A stretch of DNA of 60,000 nt from Lineus longissimus. Taxonomy: Eukaryota > Nemertea > Pilidiophora > Heteronemertea > Lineidae. Below are positions 59,236-60,000 of the stretch, piece by piece (within the stretch, counting starts at the first letter, position 1; the number at the start of each line of letters is the position of its first letter). The notes below the pieces were generated by a model that searched no databases, had not been told where the DNA came from, and saw only the letters and a list, made by a program, of their open reading frames with translations. The translations under genes and the position numbers were made by a program. The stretch is from the NCBI RefSeq assembly GCF_910592395.1, contig NC_088315.1, positions 2,174,501 to 2,234,500 on the forward strand, written 5' to 3'.

Positions 59236-60000
59236 CATAAGACCCCAGGCCAGGACTCTTTGTCTGACTTGCCTCAATCACATATCAAATCATGGTCATA
59301 CACTGCTGACATATACTGCACCAATGCAGATTCTCAAACCTAAGTGCCATCTGTTAGCACAAATGAACACGGACAAAGCCCGTCCTGCGGATCTATCAAC
59401 CCACTTCCTGTTCTCCCAGCATCCTTTTCAATCGAGCCCGCCATTGATGATTGACCAAAAGGTCGTGTACGCTGCACGCCACACGCTATTCATGTCGGCT
59501 TGGCGGCCATAACACTCACGTCTGATTTTACGGCTTCCTGAGCCAACTGAATGAATGGAAAAACATAGTTGACGTTCAAGTGTTTTCTTAACAGTAGATT
59601 GACGTTTAACCCTTTTTGATTTTGTCATAAGTCATGTCTGAAAAGGCAAAAATTGCATTGGTGCAAATAAATTTCGGTCAAATTGAAATAAGCTGTAGTC
59701 AGTTTATAAAGAGGATCTGGAGTTAAAATGAGACCTTTCATCCTTGGGTCAGTACGGTCTATACATATGTACATGTACCAGACTAAATACATGAAACCCA
59801 CTGCTTCCTATCATGGCTATGTTTAACTAGTCTTATTTGATTCTCGCCAATGCGTTGGCAACCAGTCATTCCGTATTGATCTAACTCTGGTCACACGGCC
59901 CCAATCCTCCTCCATTAAGACGAGCAATCCAGCAATTTTTCCCACGTTTTCGTCAAAAATCTGATTGTGTTTCCAATGGTGATAATGTGTTAGCCATTGC

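Larger units (their letters stand above)
45892..60000. other. Intergenic or upstream-intron DNA, no gene recognised
   Basis: About 14 kb of AT-rich sequence. It contains the degenerate minisatellite at 47690-47955, SINE-like elements at 51561-51640 and 59170-59235, the perfect inverted repeat at 53968-54087, a C12 run at 54375-54386 and the hairpin cluster at 57419-57491. A few CpG-denser islands (51238-51495, 52914-53160, 56840-56945) have short stop-free frames but no recognisable protein. No RNA gene or intact transposon was seen. Confidence 0.55.

Noticed and set aside
1-60000. CRISPR arrays, operons, riboswitches, bacterial promoters
   Set aside because: The sequence is an intron-bearing animal genome; none of the required structures are present.

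Overview
This window is animal nuclear DNA. Short exons with consensus GT/AG splice sites are spread over more than 34 kb on the minus strand, and the rest is AT-rich intronic or intergenic sequence with microsatellites, minisatellites and tRNA-derived SINE-like pieces. There is no prokaryotic gene layout. The gene content (an LNX-type PDZ/ubiquitin-ligase gene whose second TRAF zinc finger is complete) together with a BEL/Pao retrotransposon suggests a marine invertebrate, perhaps an echinoderm, hemichordate or lophotrochozoan. I cannot name the species.

Minus strand, right to left: nine exons of one gene, 34,721 down to 505, can be joined in frame. They encode two TRAF-type zinc fingers (34.7 and 34.3 kb), PDZ1 (8.7, 4.1 and 2.5 kb), PDZ2 (2.5, 2.16, 1.6 and 1.0 kb, including a 31-bp microexon) and the first half of PDZ3 (1.0 and 0.6 kb). 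Order, splice phases and linker motifs match LNX1/LNX2 (ligand of Numb protein X), E3 ubiquitin ligases with the layout RING, TRAF zinc finger, NPxY linker, four PDZ domains. The rest of PDZ3 and PDZ4 should lie left of base 1. The RING exon was not recognised up to base 60,000. An intron of about 25.9 kb separates the zinc-finger half from the PDZ half.

Inside that intron, in the opposite orientation to LNX, sits a complete and apparently very young BEL/Pao LTR retrotransposon (19,105-26,706). It has two 607-bp LTRs in which I see no differences, a 5-bp target-site duplication AGGTC, and one unbroken 1,992-codon gag-protease-reverse transcriptase-RNase H-integrase ORF without an envelope gene. 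The catalytic residues of RT, RNase H and integrase are present. The protease motif reads D-N-C-S rather than D-T/S-G. The element therefore looks competent or only recently silent.

The right-hand 25 kb (34.7-60 kb) has no gene I can identify. It holds a 151-bp-period tandem duplication, two degenerate minisatellites, poly-C tracts, SINE-like tRNA remnants, a 223-codon unassigned ORF and, most strikingly, a perfect 35-bp inverted repeat around a 50-bp loop near 54.0 kb. The rest of the large LNX intron holds a homeodomain-site-rich block near 10.4-10.65 kb, a 17-18 bp tandem array at 8.91 kb and a possible but weak NPxY-encoding exon at 14.2 kb.
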